Origin: Luzula sylvatica
Taxonomy: Eukaryota > Streptophyta > Magnoliopsida > Poales > Juncaceae
Assembly (NCBI GenBank): GCA_946800325.1
Contig: OX326961.1
Coordinates: forward strand, 51,130,793-51,194,792
Direction: 5' to 3'
Length of the DNA: 64,000 bases
The notes beneath the pieces are model-generated. The model was not told the origin of the DNA. It saw only the letters and a list, made by a program, of their open reading frames with translations, and did no database searches. Below are positions 12,863 to 23,112 of this stretch, in pieces (the stretch's first letter is position 1; each line of letters begins with the position of its first letter). Position numbers and translations under genes: made by a program.

Positions 12863-13115
12863 GCGAGAGAGTGTTAGGGTTAGGGGTTAATATATGGACT
12901 GGCCCAATTTTTAAATTTTTTGAATCCTGATTAACAATTAACTCGAAAACCGATTAACAGTTAATCCGGAGCCGAGTTAATTCAAAATAACATCAGACCC
13001 TTATAGGGGAGATTTTTGAGAGAATTAAAATAGCTCCCTCCTTATTACCCGGTGACATCATGCTGATTCAATCATCATGTGTGGGGGAAAATAGGAGGAC
13101 ACCATATATGCTCTC

Positions 13116-13500
13116 TTTCAGAAAGTGTTTGTATTTGCATCGTTGCACATAGAAATCCATCATATCGAATATCCTATAGAAGCTAAAAATTGATTTGAAT
13201 GCCATGCAGCACAAACAAAATTGGTGTGTATACCAATTCATCATATTGAATTGCACAAAAGGGAAAAACTCACATCAAATTCACAAAACGCAAACAACGT
13301 TGTTGCGTATATCGATTCATCATATTGAATACCTCATAGGTGCCAGCTATTAATTTGAACTTCACAAAGTGCAAACGACATTCTCGCATATACTAATTAA
13401 TCACAAAGTGCAAACGACATTCTCACAATTGAAATTAAAATTCCACAAAGTGCAATTGATATTCTCACAACTGAAATTAAAATTCAGACACAAAAGAAAC
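13116..13500. repeat. Minisatellite of about 78 bp, right part
   Basis: This continues the array of 9040-9444, with motifs TATACCAATTCATCATATTGAAT and CACAAAGTGCAAACGACATT recurring, the latter three times near 13360-13460. Confidence 0.75.
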
Positions 13501-14067
13501 AAAAGTTTGTTGTATAATTAAAATCATACATCACCCCTTGCTTTTAATTTATGACTTATATATTTATTTATTTTGTTTTGTTTAAATTCGACGATTTCAC
13601 ATACAATTTGAATTATTCAAATTCAATTGTTGTACTTACTTCTAAAAATATCTTTTAAATTATAATTATTATTTATTATAGTAAGATATCATTTTTGTAA
13701 ATTATATCTTTTATATTATAATTATTATTTATTATAGTAAGATATAATTTTTGTAAATTCATTTATATTTGAAAGTAATTTCGTCCATGGTCACAAACAT
13801 AGGACCGGCCCTCCTCTCCTTTAAAATTTTCTAAAAACCAATTTACTTAAGAACTATGTTACGAGCGGATAAACCGATTTATACCGTACCGTCGTATCCG
13901 TATCGTATCTTAAACTCTTTGAAAAATTAACGTATTATCGTATCCGATACGTATCGAATATTCTACACACAATCGTATCCGTGCAATGTTGGGTGCACAT
14001 TTGGGGCGATCGAAGCATCATATAGCTTACATTAAGCCTGTACATGACGTGTTGTATGTTAACATTT
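13501..14067. other. AT-rich stretch with a direct duplication and an old repeat remnant
   Basis: A block of about 67 bp containing TTATAATTATTATTTATTATAGTAAGATAT is tandemly duplicated at about 13640-13770. At 13857-14010, motifs such as CGTATCCGTATCGTATC and ATCCGTGCAATGTT mark a degenerate copy of the repeat family also found at 44139-44572. No gene is seen. Confidence 0.6.
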
Positions 14068-14388
14068 GGGTAATTATACCATACCCCCTCATTTCTCCCA
14101 CACCCCATCTATATCACCAATTAACCATTAATTGATAATTAATTAGTATGATAATTAACAAAAGTACACCCGATTAACAGTTAATTAATCCGGATTAACT
14201 GTTACACATTATTTAATATTAAAAGTACATCCGATTAACAGTTAATTAATCCGGATTAACTGTTACACATTATTTAATATTAAAAATATATCCGATTACC
14301 CATTAATTCAGGTAATTAACCTACTAATTAATGATTAATTAGTGGATCGAGGATGGGTGGGAGAAATGGGGGTACACTATATGTCCTC
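14068..14388. mobile_element. Mutator-like foldback MITE, copy C
   Basis: 321 bp, with perfect 9-bp direct repeats TTAACATTT (14059-14067 and 14389-14397). The left end is GGGTAATTATACCATACCCC and the right end is ...ATATGTCCTC. The private stem CATTTCTCCCAC pairs with GTGGGAGAAATG. The core holds more than two tandem copies of a 61-bp unit (GATTAACAGTTAATTAATCC...). It lies about 495 bp upstream of the MYB start codon, so it may sit in that promoter. Confidence 0.92.
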
Positions 14389-14839
14389 TTAACATTTTGC
14401 AACTTGCCATAATTCTCCTTCCCTCTATTAGTATTGACATACCTTTCTATTTCATGTTAACATTTTACCAGTTATGTTCACAAAATTAGAAAAAAAATAT
14501 TGCCACTCGAAAGACCCTTTTGGATTATATTCTACCTAGAATTATTCTAGAGTTGGACCCCCATACATAGATACCTCCTTGGCTAGATCATTCCAAATGT
14601 AATTTTTAGTACAGTCACCCCTTTAAGCAACTTTAAAATCTGAATCCTTTATGTCAACAAAGAACATATGATCTGTACAACGAGTTAAAGATTATTCGTT
14701 TTGTTATTGAAAGATTAAGAAATTTAGCAGCCCAGTTTATTCGTTACACCACGCATATTGTTTGTCCTTCAACACACAATAATCCGGACTCTCAAACCCT
14801 AAGTTACCCAGATCTAATACCACAACTCATTAGGCAAAG

Positions 14840-14843
14840 GAAA

Positions 14844-14875
<32 letters not shown>

Positions 14876-14882
14876 AGAAAAG
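14840..14882 (+). repeat. (GAA)n tract in the MYB leader
   Basis: A purine-rich GAA/GAG run ends two bases before the MYB start codon at 14884, so it is probably 5' untranslated sequence. Length variation here could affect translation; that is inference. Confidence 0.85.
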
Positions 14883-14883
14883 G

Positions 14884-15952
14884 ATGCCCCCCATGAACAG
14901 TACTTCTCCTTCATCTCTGTCAATGGTTTCGAGACAAAAGGCAACAATACCGTCGTGTATGAGAGAAGAGGGGATAAAAAGGGGGCCTTGGACGCCTGAA
15001 GAAGATGAAATTTTGGCAGAGTTTGTGAGGCGTGAAGGGGAGGGTCGCTGGCGCACTTTGCCTAAAAGGGCTGGACTCCGCCGGTGTGGAAAGAGCTGCC
15101 GCCTCCGCTGGATGAATTATCTCCGCCCATCCATCCGGCGAGGACCTATTTCGTTGGCTGAGGAGGATTTGATTTTGCGACTCCATCGCCTTCTTGGCAA
15201 CCGGTACTCTTTTCTTGTTCATGAAACCGACAAATTTATGTACCAAATATTTTTCTTCATTCCGGAACCAACCTATAATTTACAAGAAATATGACCATAT
15301 TTTTTTTGCTTCGGTTACTTTTAAACTCAAATTTGAAATAGTTACAAGCAACATTAACTACAATTTGCCCATACATATTATCTACGTTGATTCGTTACGT
15401 ATTCCATGCAGATGGTCTCTAATTGCCGGGAGGATTCCAGGACGAACCGACAATGAGATAAAGAACTACTGGAATACACATCTCAGCAAAAAACTAATTT
15501 CGCAGGGCGTTGATCCTCGTACACACAAGCCTTTATCTAATGGCGAATCACACATCGATAACAATTTCAATAATGATGGTCACTATAATTATGTTGCTGA
15601 TCCTAATCATAACCCAATCCAAGCATCTGTGTTTCTAGGCGAAACGAAAGGAGGAATCAATTCGGAGGAGGAGCACGGCAACTATTTTCAAGGGATGGAC
15701 ATGAATATGGAGCAAGAGATGCCAACATGGCAAAATATTGAAGGGCTCGATGGATTTGGTGATGAAGTTTTCTCTTCCTTTCTAGATTCGTTGGTCACTG
15801 ATAGCACTTCTGTACATCGACACCAACAAAACCAACTACCTGAAAAAGTAAATACTGGAGATAATAACGCAAGCACGAGCAACATCATCAAAGAATTAGG
15901 GTTTTCTGGACCGTTGAGTACACTTTGGGGATCTCCTCCTTACAAAAATTAG
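14884..15952 (+). CDS. MYB5: R2R3-MYB transcription factor, MYB5/PH4-like
   Basis: There are two exons, 14884-15203 and 15412-15952, joined at AACCG|GTACTC ... TGCAG|ATGG, giving 286 aa. R2 (about residues 32-82) has Trp36, 56 and 76. R3 (about 85-132) has Ile89 in place of the first Trp, as is usual in plants, then Trp108 and 127. The bHLH-interaction signature D-L-x2-R-x3-L-x6-L-x3-R is complete at Asp95 to Arg114. Near the C-terminus, around residues 224-236, FSSFLDSL matches the short motif of the MYB5/PH4 clade. Relatives are nuclear activators that work with bHLH and WD40 partners on proanthocyanidin, vacuolar acidification, seed mucilage and trichome genes; the target here is inferred. 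Only the R3 intron is present; the common R2 intron is absent. The first ATG follows a (GAA)n leader, and later in-frame ATGs (residues 4, 14, 26) are possible. The clade assignment is from memory of the family, with no tree. Confidence 0.9.
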
Positions 15953-17106
15953 ATTTTGATGAAGTATCCATGAATGAAAGTAATTAAAATATTTATTGTA
16001 ATTAAAGAACATATTGTACTTGCTTATTTTGTTGATAGAACAATTTTATGGAGCATATATATGATTGTTAAATAATTGTTCTAATGATTATGCTAAATTT
16101 ATTAGGTTTTGTGCTTTCTCCAAATATGATTCTCTTTCTTTGAAAAAAAGAAATATTGAAACAAAATTGAGAATTAAGGAAACAAAAGAGACTAATTTGC
16201 CCACAAATGAAGATCTTTATTGCATTTAGAATTGTATATAAGAAAACAAAAATGAAGATAACTAAAGGCAAAGCTGCATATGTGCATCTTTTTGCTAGGA
16301 AATATCATAATGAAATTTCAAGTATGTACTAGGAAAGTTAGGTTTGACTAGCCGTTGGTTGAGCACGCCTTATTAATTTCCCGTTTTTGTTAGTTGTGGT
16401 CAGATTGGGTCTTCTGGTGGAAATCTAATTAAACCTGGCATTCTCTGAAATTGTAAATGATGTGCAACTTTGTGCAATTACTTGTTGGTTTACTTCATTT
16501 TTTTTTGTTTTTTTATCAACTACTTCAATTTTTTTTGTAAACCATGACTTGTATTATGTTGAGAATTTACTAGGTCACTCTGAAAAGACTTCGTTGCAAA
16601 AATCATTCTAATAAACTAAAATTTCGATTACATGCGAATAAAAAATCCTTGTTGTTATGTCCGTACATCAAAAAGTTGAGAAAGAAAAATCAAAAGATAT
16701 CTTTTTCAGCTATGAGTTCACATAGATATTGCAAACAAAAAAAAAACGGACGTTCATGTTGGGTGATTTCGGGTTATGAGTTTTACGTATATCACTTGGG
16801 TGTTTGGGTCACGACTTATTCTGGTATTGAGTCATTTTTGTTATGTATGTTTATTTTTATTAAATGAAGAAGTTTATTTGTCCTCGTTCATTGATGGAAT
16901 GAGAATCGAATATATCACCTATGATGTATGGTTTATTGTATATTTTTGTTATGTATTGTTTAAGTTTGGGATCGATCTTTTGGATCTCGGGTCATTCATA
17001 TTTAAATCATATTTAAATCATTCGGGTCTAAGATAGTTTGAAGTTTTGAAGTAGGTATGTGTTTCGAGTTACTTGAATGAATGGATCTTTGTTTGAGTTT
17101 CGTTTA
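15953..17106. other. Downstream region of the MYB gene, no gene seen
   Basis: AT-rich sequence. Possible poly-A signals for the MYB gene (AATTAAAATATTTATTGTAAT) lie within 60 bases of its stop. Open frames at 16649-17036 lack family motifs and are T-rich. Confidence 0.5.
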
Positions 17107-17372
17107 GGGAAATTATACTTGTCCCCACAAAAATGGGATAAATATCCTCGATGACATTATCGGGGGTGTGTTAATTTTTTGTTAACCGGTCCGTACGTAT
17201 CATAATCTTAATTAAAATTAATTATTTGTTAATTTGTATGTTTTTAATTGATCCGTACCTACCACATTCTAGTGAAATTAAATTTTCAACTCAATTAATC
17301 ATTAATTTAATTAACGTGATGATGTCGTCGAGGAAGTATTTCTCATTTTTATGGGGCACCATATATGCCCTC
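17107..17372. mobile_element. Mutator-like foldback MITE, copy D
   Basis: 266 bp, with perfect 9-bp direct repeats TTTCGTTTA (17098-17106 and 17373-17381). The left end is GGGAAATTATACTTGTCCCC and the right end is ...CCATATATGCCCTC. The private stem pairs CCTCGATGACAT on the left with ATGTCGTCGAGG on the right. The core is TTAATTAA-rich. Confidence 0.92.
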
Positions 17373-17439
17373 TTTCGTTTATTAACTTGTTAACATTTTG
17401 GATCGTTTGAATCGGGTCCGTATTATATTTCATCAAAAA

Positions 17440-17672
17440 ATCAGGTGGATCTTTAAGTTGAGACTTTTCCACCTGGCCTCTAACCATGTCAACTTACTTT
17501 ATTAACTGTTCATAAATATTAATTATTAATGGTTAATCCATATATACCTTAATTCTATAATAATTAATAATTAATGGTTAATCTTTATTTTAATTAAATG
17601 ATTAATCACTAATCTTTCATATCAAGAATGTGTGGGGAAATCTGGGGAGCATATTAAATGGGCTCTGCATGT
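17440..17672. mobile_element. Possible degenerate family member
   Basis: The right end (GGGGAGCATATTAAATGGGCTC) and the TTAATTAAT/ATTAATGGTTAATC core resemble the Mutator-like foldback family. The left end (GAGACTTTTCCACCTGGCC) is weak and no 9-bp duplication can be read. Confidence 0.4.
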
Positions 17673-17793
17673 ATTATGATATTTGGATCACTCCATATCT
17701 TGTCCATAGACTCCATACATGTACTTGCATGATCTATAATATGTACTTCGTTAAAGTCCACAATGTCTCATGCAAATTGTGACAACAATTGTA

Positions 17794-17986
17794 GAAGCCA
17801 TTTATGCCCCCAATTTTACGTATACATCCTCCATGAATAATTAACACATGACACCCAATTAACATGTTAGTTTTGTTAATTAACACATTAATTACTAGAC
17901 TTGGTAATTATATGTTATTTTGATTGATAATGATTCATGCTAATTATAAAGTTGTGGTGAAATATGGGAGTGTAGTATAATTTCTC
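17794..17986. mobile_element. Mutator-like foldback MITE, copy E (short)
   Basis: 193 bp. Direct repeats ACAATTGTA (17785-17793) and AAAATTGTA (17987-17995) match at 8 of 9 positions. The left end is GAAGCCATTTATGCCCCC and the right end is GGGAGTGTAGTATAATTTCTC. The core has TTAATTAACACATTAATTA. Confidence 0.8.
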
Positions 17987-17995
17987 AAAATTGTA

Positions 17996-19114
17996 TTACA
18001 TGAACTATGCTTTAACTAGCATGCTATATAGTCTTGTACTCTATTAAAATTGTCTATTACTAAGTAAACATTATATGCATAAATAATTATTATGTACTAC
18101 AAATGTAGATAAATATCCAATATAACTAATTATTATGTAGTACAAATTACAATATAGTACTCGCAAGTTTGGCAAATAAATAACATATGTTATATAATTT
18201 CGGTTAAAATTTTATAAAGAAAGAAATCATAGTTGGTTCTATAATTTAAATATTTTCCAAACTCCTACATAAGATTCAGATCCAAGCCTTCCAAGTATTG
18301 CTAAAATAATTAGATGAATTCAAACAAATAACCAGATTTAGATTTTGTTTTTCTTATAAACCAAAACAAAAATTCTAAATTTGTTGACTTTTCATTTTCA
18401 TGTTTTTGTTGTCGATAGTTGATACAACTATATATCTTTTTTGAATTAAAACATAATCCATAAACAATGGATGTTTTCAGTTTCATTTTTTATTTGTGAT
18501 ACAGCTATATTATCGCATATTTCTTCAAAAAAAAAATTGGGAAAAATAAAAAACAAACTAAAACTCTCAATGACAGGTTCTCAGTGCATATTCAATTTAA
18601 ACATGGACATACTACTGTTAGAATAATCAAGATAAAGTTATTCCCTATTTTTGTATGGACTCCTATATAAAAAAAACTGACCTCATTAGTAATGTCTCCA
18701 TTGCTGAGTCTTAGAGAGCTTCTCATGGCGGGAAAAGATCAACATAATATAGAGAGAGAGTTTATATATTTTGGGTCATGTGACATGAACATGCATGAGA
18801 CTTGGCTGACTGAGCGTTTAGACAAAAAAAAATTAGACTTTTGGAGTCTGAGGTGGCCAATTGTTATTGGTAAATTTGCTGTGCAATATTTTGACTGGTA
18901 GTTAATATAAGGGACTTCATTTATTACTTGTTCGATAGAGAGCCAAAAAGTCCAAAAGGGAACCAAACGGTCTAAACGAAGGGTCCCAAATGATGTATAG
19001 TTATCGAAATATATTAATCCAAAATCATGTATATATAGATTTTCAATATTCAAAGGATAATTCTTGCATGATAGAGTTACGATGACTCTTAACTCTCAGT
19101 TTCAAATTAACTTA
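17996..19114. other. Non-coding AT-rich stretch
   Basis: No gene, RNA or element ends are recognised. The short frame at 18692-18901 has no motif. Confidence 0.5.
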
Positions 19115-19386
19115 GGAAAACTCTATGCACCCCTATTTCCCCATGGGAATCATGAGGACATCACAATTCTTAATTAACACCCTAATTAACAATATGAATT
19201 AACGATTAATTCATGATTAATAAAAAATTAAAATGTAATTAGAGTCTTCGTCGATTAACAGTTAATTAGAAATATTAAAATATTAATAATTATGGATTAA
19301 TCGTTAATCCATAATTATTAGTTAGGGTGCTAATTGGAAATTGTGATGTCCCATGAGGAAAATGGGGGGATGCAATAGAAAACCTC
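19115..19386. mobile_element. Mutator-like foldback MITE, copy F
   Basis: 272 bp. Direct repeats ATTAACTTA (19106-19114) and GTTAACTTA (19387-19395) match at 8 of 9 positions. The left end is GGAAAACTCTATGCACCCC and the right end ...GGATGCAATAGAAAACCTC. The private stem includes CCCATGGGAATCATGAGGACATCACAATT and its near complement. The core is TTAATTAA-rich. Confidence 0.88.
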
Positions 19387-19681
19387 GTTAACTTATTAGA
19401 ATCATTAATACGTAGAAGTCACATTAAATTTTTATAAAAATTAATTTTTTATTAAATTTTTGACAATTAGAATTTGAGTTCGAATTTGGATTATGAAACC
19501 CTCCGCTATCAAATTTTTTGTTTGGCATGTCTTCAAAATTATATGATTCAAGAATTTCGTATTTGCCTCCTTTGCCCTTCAATTGTAACTCCAACAAAAA
19601 TTAGAATTTCAAGACGAGGGAAAAAAATTCAGATCAACTTACTCTTCTTTTAAAATATTTAATAATTGTATTAAATACTAC

Positions 19682-19723
<42 letters not shown>

Positions 19724-19941
19724 TATTATTATTATATTATGGAGTAATTGTATTATATTAATAAAATTATTATATTATAATTATTATATTCATATAATTA
19801 ATATAATAATAATATATAGTATTTATATAATCATATTATATAATAAGTATTATTATATTCTAAAATTATTATCTGTTAAAAAATATTTACAATTTTTTTT
19901 AAAATTAATAAAATATAACGAAAAATAAAATACAAAATGTG
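19387..19941. other. AT-rich stretch with (AAT)n microsatellite
   Basis: An (AAT)n run at about 19680-19735 is followed by more irregular AT repeats. No gene is seen. The last bases form the left target-site duplication of the LINE. Confidence 0.7.
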
Positions 19942-20190
19942 AAAATAGAAGGTATTATGGCGGCTACTGTAGCTAAGGAAATTCCTGCAAAAAATGGCAA
20001 CTTCTTCACCAGGGGAAAGATAGCTAAAATCCCTCAAGGTGATGGATGGTATCTCCTCTCAAGGCAACAAGCACCTATCTTCATCACCCCATATTCTCTT
20101 TCCTCTTTCTCTACATCCTTGATCTCCAAAAATAAAACAAAACCATTAGATATCTCTTCTCTTCACCTCTCTCAAACCCTAGCCGTTGCC

Positions 20191-23013
20191 ATGGAAAAAC
20201 GAAAAGGTAAGCAAACGATGCTACCAACAGATCGCTCCACCCATCAAATACCTCCGAAAGGATCCTATGCCGGTATACTTCAAACCCCATTACCGGATCA
20301 AATAACGAATCCTTACTATCATCAAGGTGCATCTTCAAAAAATGCTAAACCTAGTCGCAAGCATAGTACCCAAGGAGAAATCGGCAAACAAGGAGAAAAT
20401 CGGATTCCACCAAGACCAAACACGCCATGGGCTCCATCTTCAAACAAACCTCGTCACAACTCTAACAGAGATTATTGCAACCGATGCGACAAAACGGGAC
20501 ACAAGACAGAAAATTGTCGGCTCCTACTCTTTTGTACTCGCTGCAACAAGCATGGCCACTCGACAGCCAATTGTCGTCGACCACAGTCAAAGAAGGACCT
20601 AGTGCAACCCCGATCTAATCTCGTGGCAGTCCAACACCTCGCACAGCCGGTTATCCATCCTCACACAAATGCGACCGAACCAAAAGATAGTGACGATCCG
20701 CTAGTACCTCGTGGCATATCGGGACCCGATGCCCTACCGACCGGACGTCCTTCTTCTATGGTTTACCATCTCACACAAACCATACGTCAAGTTCAAGAAG
20801 CGGCAAGATGGCGTCAAGGTGTACTCATAGACGCTCGCCTCGTGCCGAATCACAACCTCGACGCCATCCACATTCTCCTACTCAAGTGCCGATCGTGGAA
20901 AGCACCGTTTCAACTCACATACATGGGTAACAATAAATATGTCGTTTTATTACCTCCATCTATCAACCGCGATGATTTTATATCAAAAGATTTAGTTAGC
21001 TTGCGAAGAGTTAATTTTGTTAATTATGCGTGGGAAATTTCGATTGACTCTTATCGTGTCTATTATCCGTTTCGAGTTTGGTTTCGCTTAATAGGACTAC
21101 CTCCACACGCATGGGATCAAGTCGAGTTATCCTCCATCATAGGCGGTTTTGGGGTCCTCATCCACCATGGCTCTCTTCAACAACTCTCCACCATGGAATC
21201 ACTCGATATCGTAGTCGGAGTCTCAGACCTATCTCTCATCCCCGACTATATACACCTAGCCGGACTAGGTCATGGTAAGGTGGTGCAACTTAAATTCCTT
21301 AGTCGCGAAGAAAAATCTTTACAATTCTATTATCCGGAGGACCCAACTCCTCCTAATGTATTATTTGATGTCTTGAAAGAGGACATCGAAAAACGAGAAG
21401 ACGAAAACTTTTTGAGAGCCAAAAAAAACAAACCCAATTTCTCCATTCGTTCGGTCTCGGATGAAAGTTCAACACAACCGACACCTCCTTCACTTGCCGA
21501 GCTCCACGGTCCACCCGCGGCTCCTCTTCCTCCGGGTAAAGTTCTAGTCGACGAAGCTTGGCTACAAGCACTTTGCAAATTAATACCGTCTTCCATAACT
21601 ACAACCGCGGCAAAAGAGGTGGTACCCGAGATCCCCAATAGGCAAGTTCAAGATTCGACAAAAGAGGCAACGCCAATCACGAAGGAGAACGATGCGCCAA
21701 ACCGAATAGATGATTTGTTGCGCCAAGGTATGGCAATCATTGAAGAAGCAAATAATAACAAGACCGAATCCGATGAATACCATCCGAAAAAGAGGCAACG
21801 CAAGAAAAAGGCGTCTTCTTCCGATGATTCGATGAAGTTGACATCATCCAAAGGTATTAATATATTTTTATCCTCTCTCTTAAAATCGAAAAAACGTAAA
21901 ATACTTGGACCCGTGGGCAAAAATAAAGGCCTCAAGATTAAAAAAAAAAACCATTCTTCTCTTAATAAAACCCTTAACGGGTCTGTTGCTAAGGTTCATT
22001 TCTCAACCTCTACCAATAAAAATTCTGATAATACAAATCCTGCTAACGGGTCTGTTGAAGTTAGTAATAAACACCCTGCTAACGGGTCTGGTATTATACC
22101 CGCAACAACCTCTTCCTCTCTTGAAAACGGGTCTGCTAAAGGGACTAATATAATTTCTGCTAACGGGCCTGGTAATATACCCGCAACCTCCTCTACTCTT
22201 GAAAAAGGCTCTGATGGTAATATACCCGCAACACTCTCTCTCTCTAAAGATAAAGAATGTGCAAATAAAATGCAATTAATACCACACCCGCACCACTCTC
22301 TCTCTCTTAACGGGTCTGATCTCTCTCTACATAATAACTCTTCAATCGGGGCTCATTCTAATTTAAATAATACACTCCCAATATCTCACGAGAATATGGC
22401 TCTCAACTTGGTTATTATACCATTCTCTGAGTCGAGCAATATAGGGGCTGCACCCAGTCTCTCTCCTCTTAATTTAAATGGGCCTCCTCTCAATTTAAAT
22501 GGGCCCGATCACAACTTAGAAGATTGCAAACTTTCTGCAATACCAATTAATCACTCCCATAATTCTCCATGCAAAATAATATCACAATCGCAAAATGTAG
22601 ATTCACAATCTCCTCTTCTAATAGGCTCGGGATACCCTCTCATCTCTAATGAGCCACGTTATACACATAAAAAAGAAATTAGTGCAAAAAATAGCACTAA
22701 AATTAAAAAAACTAAGAAAAATTTCTTACGAGAGGAAATTCTAACAGAATTACAAAGCGAAAAAAATGCGACCACCCCCCTTCCTTTAGAAATTATAGCA
22801 GAAATACGGGACATGTTGGGACTACCTCAAACCAAACAAACCGAAAAAATACCATCTCCTTCTAAAAACGAAAATAATATTATCAAATCAAAATCAATAT
22901 CTATTATTGAACAAGTAAACTCTCTCACTAACTCATCTCTCTTATTGCAAGGTCGCATTATTGAGGAGCATCGAGAATACGACGGAAAAGAAGACCCTTC
23001 TAGGGTGCCTTGA
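20191..23013 (+). CDS. LINE ORF1: Gag-like protein with two CCHC knuckles and DUF4283-type domain
   Basis: The ATG at 20191 gives 940 aa and sits in a good context after a leader-like sequence. The frame also stays open upstream to an ATG at 19957, the first base of the element, so a longer product is possible. Two zinc knuckles of the form C-x2-C-x4-H-x4-C lie at about residues 96-109 and 115-128. A DUF4283-like segment (about 205-370) follows, with PFQLTYMGNNKYVVLLPP, YYPFRVWFRLIGLPPHAW and GHGKVVQLKFL. In most plant L1 proteins the knuckle comes after this domain, so the order here looks reversed. The C-terminal half is lysine-rich, then low-complexity, with repeated NGS/IPAT units (about residues 593-712). 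The likely role is binding the element's RNA in the retrotransposition particle. Confidence 0.88.
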   Translation: MEKRKGKQTMLPTDRSTHQIPPKGSYAGILQTPLPDQITNPYYHQGASSKNAKPSRKHSTQGEIGKQGENRIPPRPNTPWAPSSNKPRHNSNRDYCNRCDKTGHKTENCRLLLFCTRCNKHGHSTANCRRPQSKKDLVQPRSNLVAVQHLAQPVIHPHTNATEPKDSDDPLVPRGISGPDALPTGRPSSMVYHLTQTIRQVQEAARWRQGVLIDARLVPNHNLDAIHILLLKCRSWKAPFQLTYMGNNKYVVLLPPSINRDDFISKDLVSLRRVNFVNYAWEISIDSYRVYYPFRVWFRLIGLPPHAWDQVELSSIIGGFGVLIHHGSLQQLSTMESLDIVVGVSDLSLIPDYIHLAGLGHGKVVQLKFLSREEKSLQFYYPEDPTPPNVLFDVLKEDIEKREDENFLRAKKNKPNFSIRSVSDESSTQPTPPSLAELHGPPAAPLPPGKVLVDEAWLQALCKLIPSSITTTAAKEVVPEIPNRQVQDSTKEATPITKENDAPNRIDDLLRQGMAIIEEANNNKTESDEYHPKKRQRKKKASSSDDSMKLTSSKGINIFLSSLLKSKKRKILGPVGKNKGLKIKKKNHSSLNKTLNGSVAKVHFSTSTNKNSDNTNPANGSVEVSNKHPANGSGIIPATTSSSLENGSAKGTNIISANGPGNIPATSSTLEKGSDGNIPATLSLSKDKECANKMQLIPHPHHSLSLNGSDLSLHNNSSIGAHSNLNNTLPISHENMALNLVIIPFSESSNIGAAPSLSPLNLNGPPLNLNGPDHNLEDCKLSAIPINHSHNSPCKIISQSQNVDSQSPLLIGSGYPLISNEPRYTHKKEISAKNSTKIKKTKKNFLREEILTELQSEKNATTPLPLEIIAEIRDMLGLPQTKQTEKIPSPSKNENNIIKSKSISIIEQVNSLTNSSLLLQGRIIEEHREYDGKEDPSRVP

Positions 23014-23112
23014 CACCGTCTTATTGTTCACAATTTATTTTTCGCTTAGATCTTTTTCTTTATCTTATCTTTCTTTCATCTTTCCATACTATGGACTCAA
23101 GTGCTATTTATT

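Larger units (their letters stand above)
9445..13115. mobile_element. Large Mutator-like foldback element (3.67 kb) with nested inserts
   Basis: Perfect 9-bp direct repeats TTTCAGAAA flank it (9436-9444 and 13116-13124). The left end begins GGGAAATTTTACCATGTCC and the right end finishes CCATATATGCTCTC. The subterminal stem includes TGCTGATTGAATCAGCA on the left and TGCTGATTCAATCATCA on the right. The ends match the short family members at 5360, 14068 and 17107. The interior is AT-rich and holds a minus-strand LINE tail (9711-10185), a dispersed repeat (10724-12035), a (TA)n run and a (GA)n run. No transposase was found. It is a composite non-autonomous element split from the surrounding minisatellite. 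Confidence 0.85.

Noticed and set aside
15194..15411. 252-aa frame starting inside MYB exon 1 and reading through the intron
   Set aside because: It is out of frame with exon 1; splicing at 15203/15412 restores a perfect R3 repeat.
19939..19956. Upstream start of LINE ORF1 at a GTG
   Set aside because: This lies in the target-site duplication, i.e. host DNA, and is not an ATG.
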